A stretch of 64,000 bases of DNA from Kitasatospora sp. NBC_00315 (GTDB lineage Bacteria; Actinomycetota; Actinomycetes; Streptomycetales; Streptomycetaceae), in assembly GCF_041435095.1 (NCBI RefSeq), contig NZ_CP108025.1, forward strand, positions 2,976,001-3,040,000, given 5' to 3'. Below are positions 19,061-27,343 of this stretch, in pieces (the first letter of the stretch is position 1; every line of letters starts with the position of its first letter). The translations under genes were made by a program, and so were the position numbers. The notes under the pieces are model-generated. The model made no database searches. It was not told the DNA's origin and was given only the letters and a program-made list of their open reading frames with translations.

Positions 19061-19966
19061 TCAGCGGCCGGGGTACCCCTGCCAGGGCTGCTGCGGCCAG
19101 CCCGGCTGCTGCTGGGCGCCGTAGGGGTACGAGGGCTGCGGCGGGTAGGGTGCGGCCGGGTAGGGCCCGACCGGCGGCCGGCCCGGGCCCGCGGCCTCCC
19201 GGTCGAAGAACGGGCGCGCGTTGGCCCGCATCCACATCGCCACCGGGTCGTACTCGTCCGCCATCGCCACCGTCGAGACCGCCAGGCCCTCGGGGGCCAC
19301 CGCGATCGCCCGCTGCATCAGCGCCCGGACCGCCTCCACCGCGGGCGGCGAGGTGTCGTACAGCTCCAGGCCGATCGCCAGGTACGGCTCGCCGACCGCC
19401 GGGCGCACCCAGGCGCGGCGCAGTGCCCTGACCGCCCGGACCTCCATCGCCTGGTGCTCCAGCAGACCGTAGAACTGCGGCGCCTGGACCTGGGGTTCGC
19501 TCAGCTGGAGCGGCCCGGCCGGCAGCCGGTCCAGGCCGGCCGCGATCCGGCGCAGGTCGGCCCAGGGGATGCCGACCCCGCCACCCGGGGCGTGCGGGTT
19601 CAGCCACAGCCCCCAGCGGGTGCGGTACAGCGAGGCGGCGATCTCCTGGCCGGTGATCACCTCGTGCCCGCGGACCCAGCCACTCGCCGCGAGCTGCTCG
19701 GGCGAGGTGACGGCCGGCGCGTAGCCGTGCCCGGAGACGTCCATGTTCCCGTACTGGGCGTCGGGACTGCCCGGCGTACCGTGCCAGAGCAGCATCCAGA
19801 CCTGGCCCTCGGCCAGGGCGCGCAGCAGGACCTCGTACGCCTCGAAGCGATCCGGCCCGACCTCGCGCAGTGCCCGCTCCAACGCGCCCGGGTCCGCGAC
19901 GGGACGCGCGGCGGGGGGCGGACCCCAGGGCCCCGGCGCACCGGCGCCGGCCGCTCCCGCGCTCAT
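19061..19966 (-). CDS. SseB-like protein (enhanced serine sensitivity family), longer paralogue
   Basis: A 301-aa cytosolic protein. The N-terminal SseB-like domain contains LLRALAEGQVWMLLWHG, SPEQLAASGWVRGHEVITGQ and WLNPHAPGGGVGIPWADLRRI. The C-terminal domain has QAMEVRAVRALRRAWVRP and YLAIGLELYDTS, ending in a Pro/Tyr/Gln-rich tail (PYPPQPSYPYGAQQQPGWPQ). E. coli SseB overexpression alters serine sensitivity, but its biochemical role is unknown. ATG 19966 is chosen because homology starts after it and the upstream frame is Arg/Gly-rich. It follows a paralogue encoded just upstream. Confidence 0.82.
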   Translation of the reverse strand: MSAGAAGAGAPGPWGPPPAARPVADPGALERALREVGPDRFEAYEVLLRALAEGQVWMLLWHGTPGSPDAQYGNMDVSGHGYAPAVTSPEQLAASGWVRGHEVITGQEIAASLYRTRWGLWLNPHAPGGGVGIPWADLRRIAAGLDRLPAGPLQLSEPQVQAPQFYGLLEHQAMEVRAVRALRRAWVRPAVGEPYLAIGLELYDTSPPAVEAVRALMQRAIAVAPEGLAVSTVAMADEYDPVAMWMRANARPFFDREAAGPGRPPVGPYPAAPYPPQPSYPYGAQQQPGWPQQPWQGYPGR

Positions 19967-20213
19967 CGGCGCACCCCCGCGCGCGCGTATGCGCGCACTG
20001 CCGTGCACGCCGCCGCCTTCGCCGTGCGCACCTCGCCGGCCGCCGCGCGAAGTGCGCACCGTCTGCCGGCGCGCTCGCCCCGCTCGCCCACTTCGAGCCC
20101 TCTTCCTGGTCTGCCGCCGCCACTGTGGCAGGGTTGTCCGTCCCGGGATGTCCGCAGGCAGCCTATGGGGCGCTGCGGACAGTCGCCATGCCGACGTGCC
20201 CCGGCCGGCCCGA

Positions 20214-21011
20214 TCACATCCGTACGTGGAACGGCTGTACCCGGTTCAGCAGCCACTCGACCACCGGGTCGTCCACCAGGTCGAGCAGCACGAGGTGGAC
20301 GCCCCCCGGCAGCGGAGCGGTTCCCAGCGCCCGCCCGAGCGCCTCGTTCACCGCCGCCGGGTCGGCCGGCCAGGCCGGGTCGAGCTGGACGCCGACGAAC
20401 AGCACGGTCGGCTCCCCCTCCACGCTGGCCAGCGCCCGACGAGCCGTCAGCACACCGGGCAGAGAAGAGAGTTCGGCGCTCGCCGCGGCCAGGAAGCCGA
20501 ACGGCTCCTCCTGCGGCGACGGTTCGCGCAGCGCCACCCGGCCACCGGCCGCGGCGTCCTCGCCGCCGTCCCAACGATCCTCGCGCGGCCCGCGCCGCAG
20601 CTCCGCCACCCCCGCCGGCGGCACCGGGATCCCCACCGGCGCGTGCGGGTTCACCGCGATGCCGAGCCCGAGCGGCATCCCCCGGGCGAACTCCCAGACC
20701 GGGGCGACCGCGAAGGCCAGCCCCGGGGCGTGCTGGAGGAACTGCTCCTGGGACGAGAACACCGGGACGTACGGCGCACCGGCCAGCTCGATGGTCGGCA
20801 GGTCCAGCGACTGCCCCTGCGGGTCCGCACCGGCCGGCAGCGGCACCCAGACCTGGCTGCGCGCCAGCACCTCGATCACCCTGGGCGTGGCACCCGGATC
20901 ACCGAGCGCGGCGGTGAGCACCTGCTCCAACTCGTTCGCCGGCCAACTGCCGCCGGCCGGCGCCGCCTCCGCACTGCCCCACCCCTGCGTGTCCTCCACC
21001 GGGTACCCCAT
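20214..21011 (-). CDS. SseB-like protein, shorter paralogue
   Basis: A 265-aa protein with the same architecture as its neighbour at 19061. Shared blocks are ELEQVLTAALGDPGATPRVI, VLARSQVWVPLP, FSSQEQFLQHAPGLAFAVAP and VNPHAPVGIPVPPAGV. The C-terminal half (VLTARRALASVEGEPTVLFV, HLVLLDLVDDPVVEWLLNRV) matches the SseB C-terminal domain. It lacks the Pro/Tyr/Gln tail of its neighbour. Divergent from the glycine-riboswitch gcv genes, its position beside serine/glycine catabolism fits the family's link with serine tolerance. Confidence 0.82.
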   Translation of the reverse strand: MGYPVEDTQGWGSAEAAPAGGSWPANELEQVLTAALGDPGATPRVIEVLARSQVWVPLPAGADPQGQSLDLPTIELAGAPYVPVFSSQEQFLQHAPGLAFAVAPVWEFARGMPLGLGIAVNPHAPVGIPVPPAGVAELRRGPREDRWDGGEDAAAGGRVALREPSPQEEPFGFLAAASAELSSLPGVLTARRALASVEGEPTVLFVGVQLDPAWPADPAAVNEALGRALGTAPLPGGVHLVLLDLVDDPVVEWLLNRVQPFHVRM

Positions 21012-21138
21012 AAGCCCCTGTACCGCCCCATCTCTCGCCGCTGCCGCACAAGCCTATCGGCCCACACCGCCCCCGCACCGGCCACGCCGAGCCCTGCAGG
21101 GCCCCGCCCGACCCGCCCCCGGACCAGCCGAGCCCCCA

Positions 21139-21231
21139 CCAGCCCGCGAGCGAGCCGAAGGGGCGCGCCGGTGCCGAAAGGGCCCCTCCAGCCCGCGAGC
21201 GAGCCGAAGGGGCGCGCCGGTGCCGAAAGGG
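21139..21231. repeat. Two 44-bp perfect direct repeats in the sseB-gcvT intergenic region
   Basis: The 44-bp sequence at 21139-21182 is repeated exactly at 21188-21231 (period 49). It is built from GCGAGCGAGCCGAAGG-like units. Related GGAGGCGAGCCGAGCC words occur at 21297-21314 and 21330-21348. No coding function is apparent; the block is upstream of the riboswitch. Confidence 0.9.
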
Positions 21232-21423
21232 AGAGAGCGAGGAAGGGAGCGAAGCGACCGCGGGAGCGACGACCGTCGGCGCCGGACCAAAGCGCCCCGG
21301 AGGCGAGCCGAGCCCAAGACAGGAACAGCCCCGGAGGCGAGCCGAGCCTGTGAGACACTGTCCGCGTCCTCGTGCGCGATTCGGCCGGGGCGCCCAACTC
21401 CATACAGGCCGCTCGAACCCGCG

Positions 21424-21640
21424 CGGGAGAGTCCGGAGCGCCAGCCCAGCTGGTGCGGCCGGCGCCGAAGGAGCAAGTCCTCCCCGGAATCTCTCAGGCA
21501 CCCCTACCGCACGGGCGAGGCACATCTGGAAAGTGGCCACGGCCCTGCCGTGCGCCCACCCACGGTGCAAGCCGCCATGCTGTCCCCAGGGCAGCGCGCG
21601 GTGAAGCTCTCAGGTTGTGACGACAGATGGGGAGACCCAG
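21424..21640 (+). promoter_or_regulatory. Tandem glycine riboswitch upstream of gcvT
   Basis: Two glycine-aptamer-like units are visible. The first has GGGAGAG (21425), GCGCCGAAGGAGCAAG (about 21462) and ATCTCTCAGGCA (about 21489). The second starts at TCTGGAAAG (about 21526) and has CACGGTGCAAGCC (about 21561), GAAGCTCTCAGGT (about 21603) and GACAGATGGGGAG (about 21622). This is the classic tandem arrangement in front of glycine cleavage genes. In known cases glycine binding turns on gcv expression. It ends about 85 nt before the gcvT start. Confidence 0.93.
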
Positions 21641-21726
21641 CCGCCGCATGCCCGCGCGCAGGTCGAGCCCCACCGGGCCGGTCCGGCGTGTGCACACCTG
21701 AGTGCCAAGCCCAAGGAGTACAGGCC

Positions 21727-22848
21727 ATGTCGTCCCCCCGTCTCACCGCGCTCGACGCGCTGCACCGCGCCCTCGGCGCCACCATGACCGACTTCGCCGG
21801 CTGGGACATGCCGCTGCGCTACGGCAGCGAGCGCGAGGAGCACCTCGCCGTCCGTACGAAGGCCGGGCTGTTCGACCTCTCGCACATGGGCGAGATCACC
21901 GTGACCGGCCCGCAGGCCGGCGAGCTGCTCGACCACGCGCTGGTCGGCTTCATCTCGGCGCTCGGCGTGCTGCGCGCCCGCTACACGATGATCTGCGCCG
22001 AGGACGGCGGCATCCTGGACGACCTGATCGTCTACCGCACCGCCGAGGACGAGTACCTCGTGGTGGCCAACGCCTCCAACGCCCAGCTGGTGCTGGACGA
22101 GCTGACCGCCCGCGCCGCCGGCTTCGACGCCGTGGTGCGCGACGACCGCGACGCGTACGCGCTCATCGCCGTCCAGGGCCCGGAGGCGAACGGCATCCTG
22201 GCCTCGGTCACCGACGCCGACCTGCCCGGCCTCAAGTACTACGCGCTGCTGCCCGCCACCGTGGCCGGCAAGCAGGTCTGGCTCGCGCGCACCGGTTACA
22301 CCGGCGAGGACGGGTTCGAGATCTTCTCGGCCCCCGCCGACGCCGAGCACCTGTGGACGGCGCTGACCGAGGCGGGCCGGGAGGCCGGCCTGGTCCCCTG
22401 CGGCCTCTCCTGCCGCGACACGCTGCGCCTGGAGGCGGGCATGCCGCTGTACGGCCACGAGCTGAACACCGGCCTGACCCCGTTCGACGCGGGCCTGGGC
22501 CGGGTCGTGCGCTTCGACAAGACCACCAACGGCGGGGCGTTCGTCGGCCGTGAGGCGCTGGAGCGGGCGGCCGCCGAGGCCGGGGCCAACCCGCCGCGGG
22601 TGCTGGTCGGCCTGGTCTCCGAGGGCCGGCGCGTGCCGCGGGCCGAGTACGCCGTGGTGGACGCCGAGGGCGCCCCGATCGGCCTGATCACCTCGGGCGC
22701 GCCGTCCCCGACGCTGGGCCGGCCCATCGCGATCGCGTACGTGGACGCCGCGCACGCCACGCCGGGCAGCACCGTCGCGGTGGACGTGCGCGGCAAGCAC
22801 GAGCCCGTCGAGGTCGTCGCCCTGCCGTTCTACAAGCGCGCCCGCTGA
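21727..22848 (+). CDS. gcvT: Glycine cleavage system T protein (aminomethyltransferase)
   Basis: A 373-aa protein that transfers the methylene of H-protein-bound aminomethyl-lipoyl to tetrahydrofolate, releasing ammonia. Family motifs: [68 protein letters not shown] and the C-terminal barrel ending RKH-like ([11 protein letters not shown]). AAGGAG lies 8 nt before ATG 21727. It is controlled by the tandem glycine riboswitch and followed by gcvH. No gcvP is in the window, so the P protein must be encoded elsewhere. Confidence 0.97.
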   Translation: MSSPRLTALDALHRALGATMTDFAGWDMPLRYGSEREEHLAVRTKAGLFDLSHMGEITVTGPQAGELLDHALVGFISALGVLRARYTMICAEDGGILDDLIVYRTAEDEYLVVANASNAQLVLDELTARAAGFDAVVRDDRDAYALIAVQGPEANGILASVTDADLPGLKYYALLPATVAGKQVWLARTGYTGEDGFEIFSAPADAEHLWTALTEAGREAGLVPCGLSCRDTLRLEAGMPLYGHELNTGLTPFDAGLGRVVRFDKTTNGGAFVGREALERAAAEAGANPPRVLVGLVSEGRRVPRAEYAVVDAEGAPIGLITSGAPSPTLGRPIAIAYVDAAHATPGSTVAVDVRGKHEPVEVVALPFYKRAR

Positions 22849-22948
22849 GCCGACGCCCGCACCGCGAGCCCCCTGCCCGACGTCCGCCCGTCGGACATTT
22901 CGGCCACCCGTTTTCCGCCGACCGCTTCCCATCCTGGAGAATGACGCC

Positions 22949-23326
22949 ATGAGCAACCCCCAGCACCTGCAGTTCAGCAAGGAGCACGAGTGGCTGACCG
23001 CCGCCGAGGGCGGTGTCTCGACCATCGGCATCACCGCCCACGCGGCCGACGCCCTCGGTGACATCGTCTACGTGCAGCTGCCCGAGGTCGGCGACGCCGT
23101 CACCGCAGGTGAGACCTGTGGCGAGCTCGAATCCACCAAGTCGGTCAGCGACCTCTACTCCCCCGCCACCGGCGAGGTCACCGAGGTCAACCAGGCCGTC
23201 ATCGACGAGCCGGCCCTGGTGAACTCCGCCCCCTTCGAGGGCGGCTGGCTGTTCAAGGTCCGGCTCGACGGCGAGCCGGCCGACCTGCTGAGCGCCGACG
23301 AGTACACCGCCCTCACCGGCGGCTGA
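22949..23326 (+). CDS. gcvH: Glycine cleavage system H protein
   Basis: A 125-aa lipoyl carrier that shuttles the aminomethyl group between the P, T and L proteins. The lipoylated lysine is Lys64 in [16 protein letters not shown]. Other family blocks are [29 protein letters not shown] and the C-terminal [13 protein letters not shown]. It sits 100 bp after gcvT with GGAGA before the ATG, and is followed by a hairpin that may separate it from glyA. Confidence 0.97.
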   Translation: MSNPQHLQFSKEHEWLTAAEGGVSTIGITAHAADALGDIVYVQLPEVGDAVTAGETCGELESTKSVSDLYSPATGEVTEVNQAVIDEPALVNSAPFEGGWLFKVRLDGEPADLLSADEYTALTGG

Positions 23327-23337
23327 GCCACCCCGAC

Positions 23338-23365
23338 GGGGCGGCCGCAGCGAGGCGGCCGCCCC
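23338..23365 (+). terminator. Hairpin between gcvH and glyA
   Basis: GGGGCGGCCGC (23338-23348) pairs perfectly with GCGGCCGCCCC (23355-23365) around a 6-nt loop. It starts 12 nt after the gcvH stop, so it could terminate or attenuate the riboswitch-driven transcript before glyA. Confidence 0.65.
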
Positions 23366-23457
23366 CGCCCGGTCCCTTGCCCGCTCCCGCCCGCCGCCAG
23401 GCCGCCTCCCCGGCCGATCCGTGGCGCGCGGCTGCCCCATGACGGGAAGATCCCACG

Positions 23458-24726
23458 ATGACGGTTCTCAACCAGTCCCTGCACGCTCTCGACCCGGAGA
23501 TCGCCGCCGCGGTCGACGCCGAGCTGCACCGCCAGCAGACCACCCTGGAAATGATCGCCTCCGAGAACTTCGCCCCGGTGGCGGTCATGGAGGCCCAGGG
23601 CTCGGTGCTGACCAACAAGTACGCCGAGGGCTACCCCGGCCGCCGGTACTACGGCGGCTGCGAGCACGTCGACGTGGCCGAGCAGATCGCCATCGACCGG
23701 GTGAAGGCCCTGTTCGGCGCCGAGCACGCCAACGTCCAGCCGCACTCGGGTGCGCAGGCCAACGCCGCCGCGATGTTCGCGCTGATCCAGCCGGGCGACA
23801 CCATCCTGGGCCTGAGCCTGGCCCACGGCGGTCACCTGACCCACGGCATGAAGATCAACTTCTCCGGCAAGCTCTACAACGTGGCCGCGTACCACGTCGA
23901 CGAGAAGACCAACCTGGTCGACATGGCCGAGGTCGAGCGCCTGGCCAAGGAGCACCAGCCCAAGCTGATCATCGCCGGCTGGTCCGCCTACCCGCGCCAG
24001 CTGGACTTCGCCGCCTTCCGCCGCATCGCGGACGAGGTCGGCGCCCTGCTGATGGTCGACATGGCGCACTTCGCCGGCCTGGTGGCCGCGGGCCTGCACC
24101 CCAACCCGGTGCCGTACGCGGACGTGGTGACCACCACCACCCACAAGACCCTCGGCGGCCCCCGCGGCGGCGTGATCCTCTCCAAGGCCGAGTACGCCAA
24201 GAAGATCAACTCCGCGGTCTTCCCCGGCCAGCAGGGTGGCCCGCTGGAGCACGTGATCGCCGCCAAGGCGGTCGCCTTCAAGGTCGCCGCCTCCGAGGAG
24301 TTCAAGGAGCGCCAGCAGCGCACCCTGGCCGGCGCCAAGATCCTCGCCGAGCGCCTGCTCAAGGACGACGCGACCGCGGCCGGTGTCTCCGTGCTCTCCG
24401 GCGGGACCGACGTCCACCTCGTCCTGGTGGACCTGCGCAACAGCGAGCTGGACGGCCAGCAGGCCGAGGACCGCCTGCACGAGGTCGGCATCACCGTCAA
24501 CCGCAACGCCGTCCCGAACGACCCGCGCCCGCCGATGGTCACCTCCGGCCTGCGGATCGGCACCCCGGCGCTCGCCACCCGCGGCTTCCAGGCCGAGGAC
24601 TTCAGCGAGGTGGCGGACGTCATCGCCGAGGCTCTGCTGCCCGCCTTCGACGCGACCAAGGCCGCCGCGCTGAAGGCCCGGGTCTCCGCCCTGGCCGCGA
24701 AGTACCCGCTGTACCCGAACCTGTAA
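23458..24726 (+). CDS. glyA: Serine hydroxymethyltransferase
   Basis: A 422-aa PLP enzyme interconverting serine and glycine with tetrahydrofolate. Family motifs: [56 protein letters not shown] and the PLP Schiff-base lysine Lys230 in [15 protein letters not shown]. Full length, with a GGGAAG before the ATG. With gcvTH it makes up the glycine/one-carbon cycle: the glycine cleavage system produces methylene-THF, which GlyA uses to turn a second glycine into serine, and sdaA should then remove serine. Confidence 0.97.
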   Translation: MTVLNQSLHALDPEIAAAVDAELHRQQTTLEMIASENFAPVAVMEAQGSVLTNKYAEGYPGRRYYGGCEHVDVAEQIAIDRVKALFGAEHANVQPHSGAQANAAAMFALIQPGDTILGLSLAHGGHLTHGMKINFSGKLYNVAAYHVDEKTNLVDMAEVERLAKEHQPKLIIAGWSAYPRQLDFAAFRRIADEVGALLMVDMAHFAGLVAAGLHPNPVPYADVVTTTTHKTLGGPRGGVILSKAEYAKKINSAVFPGQQGGPLEHVIAAKAVAFKVAASEEFKERQQRTLAGAKILAERLLKDDATAAGVSVLSGGTDVHLVLVDLRNSELDGQQAEDRLHEVGITVNRNAVPNDPRPPMVTSGLRIGTPALATRGFQAEDFSEVADVIAEALLPAFDATKAAALKARVSALAAKYPLYPNL

Positions 24727-24731
24727 GTCCT

Positions 24732-24761
24732 TCGGCAGTACTCGGCAGTACTCGGCAGTAC
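24732..24761 (+). repeat. 3 x 10-bp tandem repeat (TCGGCAGTAC) after glyA
   Basis: Three perfect copies start 6 nt after the glyA stop. TCGGCAGTAC has no obvious palindromy beyond GTAC. Short replication-slippage repeat, function unknown. Confidence 0.85.
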
Positions 24762-24800
24762 ACCGTGAGGCGGCCCACCCCCGCCGTCCTCCCGGATCCC

Positions 24801-24841
24801 CGGGGCACCGCGCACACTGGAACGTGGAGCGCGGTGCCCCG
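24801..24841 (+). terminator. Long stem-loop between glyA and sdaA
   Basis: A perfect 13-bp stem (24801-24813 with 24829-24841) with a 15-nt loop, 75 bp after glyA and 50 bp before sdaA. It may terminate glyA transcription or act in the sdaA leader. Confidence 0.65.
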
Positions 24842-24891
24842 ACCCATGCACCAGCTTGTCCTTCCACGAGACCAGACAAGGACGTCCCCCC

Positions 24892-26231
24892 GTGGCCATC
24901 AGCGTCTTCGACCTCTTCTCCGTCGGCATCGGTCCGTCGAGTTCCCACACCGTCGGCCCGATGCGGGCCGCGCGGATGTTCGCCCGCCGACTGAAGTCCG
25001 AGGGGTTGCTGGCCCAGACCGCCGCCGTCCGCGCCGAACTCTTCGGCTCGCTGGGCGCCACCGGCCACGGCCACGGCACCCCCAAGGCCGTCCTGCTCGG
25101 CCTGGAGGGCAACTCCCCGCGCACCGTGGACGTCGACCAGGCCGACCTGGACGTCGAGCGGATCAAGGCGACGAAGCAGCTGCGGCTGCTCGGCGACGAC
25201 GTGGCCGACGCCCACCGGATCGCCTTCGACCCCGACACCCAGCTGATCCTGCACCGGCGCCGCTCGCTTCCGTACCACGCCAACGGGATGACCCTGGCCG
25301 CGTACGACGCCGACGGCGTGCCCGTACTGGAGAAGACGTACTACTCGGTCGGCGGAAGCCGGACGACACCGCGCTGCGCTACCCCTTCCGCACCGGCGAG
25401 GAGCTGCTGCGGCTCACCCGGGAGACCGGACTGTCGATCTCCGGCCTGATGCTGGAGAACGAGAAGGCCTGGCGCAGCGAGGCCGAGATCCGCACCGGGC
25501 TGCTGGAGATCTGGCGGGTGATGCAGGAGTGCGTCGCCGCCGGGATGTCCCGCGAGGGGATCCTGCCCGGCGGGCTCAAGGTCCGCCGCCGAGCCGCCTC
25601 GGGCGCCCGGGCGATGCGCGCGGAGGGCATCGGCCCGGCCAACGCGATGGAGTGGGTCACCCTCTACGCGATGGCCGTCAACGAGGAGAACGCCTCCGGG
25701 CAGCGGGTCGTCACCGCGCCGACCAACGGCGCGGCGGGCATCATCCCGGCCGTGCTGCACTACTTCCTGAACTTCATCCCCGGCGCGGACGAGGACGGCA
25801 TCGTCCGCTTCCTGCTCGCGGCGGGCGCGATCGGCATGCTCTTCAAGGAGAACGCCTCCATCTCCGGCGCCGAGGTCGGCTGCCAGGGCGAGGTCGGCTC
25901 GGCCTGCTCGATGGCGGCCGGCGGCCTGGCCGAGGTGCTGGGCGGCTCGCCCGAGCAGGTGGAGAACGCCGCCGAGATCGGCATCGAGCACAACCTGGGT
26001 CTGACCTGCGACCCGGTCGGCGGCCTGGTCCAGATCCCGTGCATCGAGCGCAACGGCATGGCCTCGGTCAAGGCGATCACGGCGGCCCGGATGGCGCTGC
26101 GCGGCGACGGCCGCCACCACGTCTCGCTCGACAAGGCGATCAAGACCATGAAGGAGACCGGCGCCGACATGAAGGTCAAGTACAAGGAGACCTCGCGCGG
26201 CGGCCTCGCGGTCAACGTCATCGAGTGCTGA
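24892..26231 (+). pseudogene. sdaA: L-serine dehydratase (single-chain, 4Fe-4S), broken by a small deletion/frameshift
   Basis: The gene would encode L-serine ammonia-lyase (serine to pyruvate and ammonia). GTG 24892, with AAGGAC upstream, opens the beta domain ([20 protein letters not shown] ... [10 protein letters not shown], about 155 codons). At about 25355 the frame is lost and reaches a stop at 25447-25449. The alpha domain continues in another frame from [18 protein letters not shown] to the end, with the putative cluster-binding [12 protein letters not shown] and [18 protein letters not shown] intact. Intact homologues have about 10-15 more residues (GFVV...) at the junction, so I infer a deletion of 3n+1 bp. 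An ATG overlaps the premature stop (TGATG at 25447-25451), but restart there would lose about 31 residues of the alpha domain. No slippery site is seen. A sequencing error is possible but would have to remove a whole segment. Confidence 0.85.
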
Positions 26232-26653
26232 ACCGGGCCCGGCGGTCGGGTGCGCTCCCGGCGGAGAACGATCATCAACGATGAATGATCAAAGGTCAGT
26301 TCGCGGATCCCTTCACGCACCAAAGGTGAAGTGGGTTACAAACCTTCCAATCCAAGACGTTCGGTTTGCTCACATCGTGAGACACATGCGATAGTCGAAG
26401 GAGTCCGGGGCGTGACGACGCCCCGGACGCGAACCACGGCCGACCATCCGACCTGGCACGGCCGTCCCCCATCGCGCGGTACGCACCCCCCTGACCGGCG
26501 CGATGACCTGCACGGGCCCCCACGCCGACCACGGCGACCGGGGGCCCTGCGTGTTTCCGGGCCGCCGGGGTCCGGCCCGCGCGGCCCTGGCCGGTCCTGC
26601 CGGGCACGGCAGACGGCCCGCCCCGAGCCGGCTCCGCTCCCGGCCCCGCTCCC
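26232..26653. other. Non-coding gap with an AT-rich block and a strong hairpin
   Basis: 26265-26400 is much richer in A+T than its surroundings. It holds inverted repeats GATCAT/ATGATC (26270-26290) and CTTCAC/GTGAAG (about 26309-26329), and a promoter-like TTGCTC-N18-GATAGT near 26368-26397. It ends at GTCCGGGGCGT/ACGCCCCGGAC (26403-26428), an 11-bp perfect stem with a GACG loop. The hairpin could terminate sdaA (+) or the ATPase gene (-). The remainder up to 26653 shows nothing I can name. Confidence 0.5.
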
Positions 26654-27217
26654 TCAGCCCCGCTCGCGCAGCTTCAGCTCGAACCAGACGCCTTTGCCGC
26701 GCGGGAGTAAGTCCGCCCCCCAGCGGTCGGCCAGCTCGTCGACCAGCAGCAGTCCGTTGCCCGCCTGGCCGCCCGGCTCGGCGACGATCCGGCAGGGCAG
26801 GGCCCGCGAGGAGTCCCGCACCTCGACCCGGAGCCAGCCCGGCCGCTTCTGCACCTGGAGCCCGATCGTGCGGCCGGCGGCGTGGCGGACGGCGTTGGCG
26901 ACCAGCTCGCCGGTGAGCAGCTCGCCGACCTCCAGCTGCTGGTGCAGATCCCAGGACTGCAGCACCGAGAGGACCAGCCGGCGGGCCACCGAGGCGGATC
27001 CCGGCCTGGACGGCAGCAGGACCTCGTCCGATCCCGTCTGGTCGCGCAGCCGGCCGAAGCAGATCTGTTCCAGCTCCGCCGGGCTGAGCCGCTCCAGGGC
27101 CGCCAGCGCCAGCGGGCCGCCCCCCGAGGCGAGGTCACCGACCGTACCGGCACCAGGATGTGATGACTGTTCCGCTTCGCCCCATCCCGCCATGCGCTCC
27201 ATCATTGCGGAACGCAT
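26654..27217 (-). CDS. ATP-binding protein, anti-sigma factor (HATPase_c) type
   Basis: A 187-aa GHKL ATPase of the RsbW-like group. The N box is VGELLTGELVANAVRHAAG, the G1 region EVRDSSRALP, and the G2-like motif GNGLLLVDELADRWGADLLP. Before this lies a 70-residue N-terminal region with LERLSPAELEQICFGRLRDQ, absent from the shorter paralogue at 10309. No sigma factor or antagonist gene adjoins it. The start is uncertain: ATG 27217 is used, with GTG 27253 and ATG 27193 or nearby in-frame ATGs as alternatives. Confidence 0.8.
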   Translation of the reverse strand: MRSAMMERMAGWGEAEQSSHPGAGTVGDLASGGGPLALAALERLSPAELEQICFGRLRDQTGSDEVLLPSRPGSASVARRLVLSVLQSWDLHQQLEVGELLTGELVANAVRHAAGRTIGLQVQKRPGWLRVEVRDSSRALPCRIVAEPGGQAGNGLLLVDELADRWGADLLPRGKGVWFELKLRERG

Positions 27218-27343
27218 GCGGCCGCGTACGGACAATGAGCAAACAATCACCACCCGTCCGGCATATGCCGCCGGCGGCCCGATCGTTCATCGGACCGCCG
27301 TCGGCCTTCCACCGCCCGTACCGGGGCGGCCCCGCTCGTCGTG

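Noticed and set aside
25340..25450. Programmed ribosomal frameshift in sdaA
   Set aside because: No slippery heptamer is present at the junction, and conserved residues are missing as well as the frame, which a frameshift signal would not explain.
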